Source: JBCCGI01 sp039029355
GTDB taxonomy: Bacteria; Planctomycetota; UBA1135; GCA-002686595
Assembly (NCBI GenBank): GCA_039029355.1
Contig: JBCCGI010000110.1
Location: 1-22,875 of the forward strand
Reading direction: 5' to 3'
DNA length: 22,875 nt
Part shown: in pieces, positions 22,289 through 22,875 of the stretch
How positions within the stretch are numbered: position 1 is the stretch's first letter
Layout of the letters: each line of letters opens with the position of its first letter
Translations under genes and position numbers: made by a program
The notes under the pieces: generated by a model
Seen by the model: the letters and a program-made list of their open reading frames with translations, nothing else
The model's database searches: none
What the model was told of the DNA's origin: nothing

Positions 22289-22768
22289 ATGAAGCTCGAC
22301 GCACTCTCCTCGCTCCTGGGCGCCGCTTGCCTCGGCGCCGCCCTGTTCACCATGTCCGCGCTCCAAGCACCTGCAGGATCCACTCCCACGACGGCGCCCT
22401 GGGGCTGGCCGGCCCTGACGATCACCGGACCGGTTCAGATCGACGGTATTCCGACGGCCCAACAGATGACGCGGATCGTCGAAGGGACCCCTTTCCCGGT
22501 GCCTCCGGGAAAGCTGCTCGTCTGCACGGGTCTCGGGAGCAACGTTCCGGGGACGAACGACGAGCTCCGGGACCTCTTCGTCGCCTTCGACGGAGAGGAC
22601 GTGCTGTCGGCAAGGACGCTTCAGCAGTCGACCTACCCGAGCATCACCGGCGGCGGCCCCTCGATCGCGTCCATCCCCCCCGGCCTGGTTGCCCCCGAGG
22701 GGACGGTGGTCGAAGTGTCGGACAACGTCGGCACCGCGATCCTCCTCGGCTACCTTGCGGACGCCTGA
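22289..22768 (+). CDS. Small secreted protein of unknown function
   Basis: A 159-residue protein preceded by AAGGAC about 9 bases upstream. The N-terminus (basic K2, then a hydrophobic Ala/Leu stretch to about residue 25 with ALQA) is a signal peptide. The mature part is rich in Gly, Pro, Thr and Val and probably all-beta, with one Cys (in LLVCTGLG near residue 79). No family is recognised. It may be co-expressed with the preceding exported protein, whose residues 215-240 show a similar short strand-rich style, but no firm homology is visible. A GC-rich hairpin follows the stop. Confidence 0.65.
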   Translation: MKLDALSSLLGAACLGAALFTMSALQAPAGSTPTTAPWGWPALTITGPVQIDGIPTAQQMTRIVEGTPFPVPPGKLLVCTGLGSNVPGTNDELRDLFVAFDGEDVLSARTLQQSTYPSITGGGPSIASIPPGLVAPEGTVVEVSDNVGTAILLGYLADA

Positions 22769-22789
22769 TGCGCCGCTGAGTCCGCTCGC

Positions 22790-22810
22790 GCCGCCGGCCG
22801 ACGCGGCGGC
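22790..22810 (+). terminator. Weak hairpin after the last gene
   Basis: A 6-bp stem (GCCGCC / GGCGGC) with a 9-base loop lies 21 bases past the stop and is followed by CCAAAACG, with no T-run. It is a low-confidence terminator. Confidence 0.3.
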
Positions 22811-22828
22811 CCAAAACGAGCGCGACGT

Positions 22829-22875
22829 GGGGGGGGGGGCGGCCCCCCCCCCACCCCCCCAAAACCCCACCCCCC
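22829..22875. other. Homopolymeric G/C low-complexity end
   Basis: Eleven G, then CGG, ten C, A, seven C, AAAA, four C, A and six C run to the window edge. Nothing upstream resembles this. It reads like a contig-end sequencing or assembly artefact rather than biology, and should not be interpreted as a gene or telomere. Confidence 0.6.

Overview
The DNA is very GC-rich and densely coded. It carries tandem secreted VCBS/FG-GAP proteins, a BNR/sortilin-like propeller protein, an ECF sigma factor paired with a Ser/Thr kinase, and multidomain TIR proteins. This mix suggests a Planctomycetota-like bacterium (second choice Myxococcota or another large-genome lineage). That assignment is inference from gene content only.

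Layout: (i) 1-1327, minus strand: a partial polytopic membrane protein coupled to gluQ (glutamyl-Q tRNA(Asp) synthetase). (ii) 1453-9955, plus strand: two tandem paralogous VCBS/ASPIC-UnbV secreted proteins, a hairpin, then a large secreted BNR-propeller protein closed by a good hairpin terminator. (iii) 10060-17139: the centrepiece, a diversity-generating retroelement (DGR) locus. (iv) 17741-20972, plus strand: an ECF sigma factor, a membrane-anchored Ser/Thr kinase and an alpha/beta hydrolase in a tight operon. (v) 21086-22768, plus strand: a secreted protein with a tail-collar-like C-terminus and a small secreted protein of unknown function. The last ~45 bases are homopolymeric G/C and look like a contig-end artefact.

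The DGR locus holds two target genes in convergent orientation. One (10060-13263, plus) is TIR-NACHT-FGE/C-type-lectin. The other (14866-17139, minus) is TIR-Ser/Thr kinase-FGE/C-type-lectin. Their last ~42 codons are variable repeats (VR1, VR2) that align without gaps to one template repeat (TR, 14325-14450). Between the targets lie an HRDC-domain accessory ORF, a reverse transcriptase remnant with DGR-type motifs, and the TR. By hand count, 14 of 25 template adenines are changed in each VR, against 14 of 101 non-adenine positions. All eight AAC codons of the TR are changed in VR1 and seven of eight in VR2. So a single template served two signalling chassis with different middle modules, both led by a putative NAD-cleaving TIR and both ending in a hypervariable recognition module.

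The machinery looks decayed. The RT lacks its N-terminal third and has an in-frame TAG between motif A and the SQ motif, and both VRs carry many non-adenine differences from the TR. Either the repertoire is frozen or an RT elsewhere acts in trans. A 13-base sequence shared just past both VRs and absent after the TR is a candidate homing-initiation site. The ~470 bp FGE 3' ends form an inverted repeat around the HRDC-RT-TR core.
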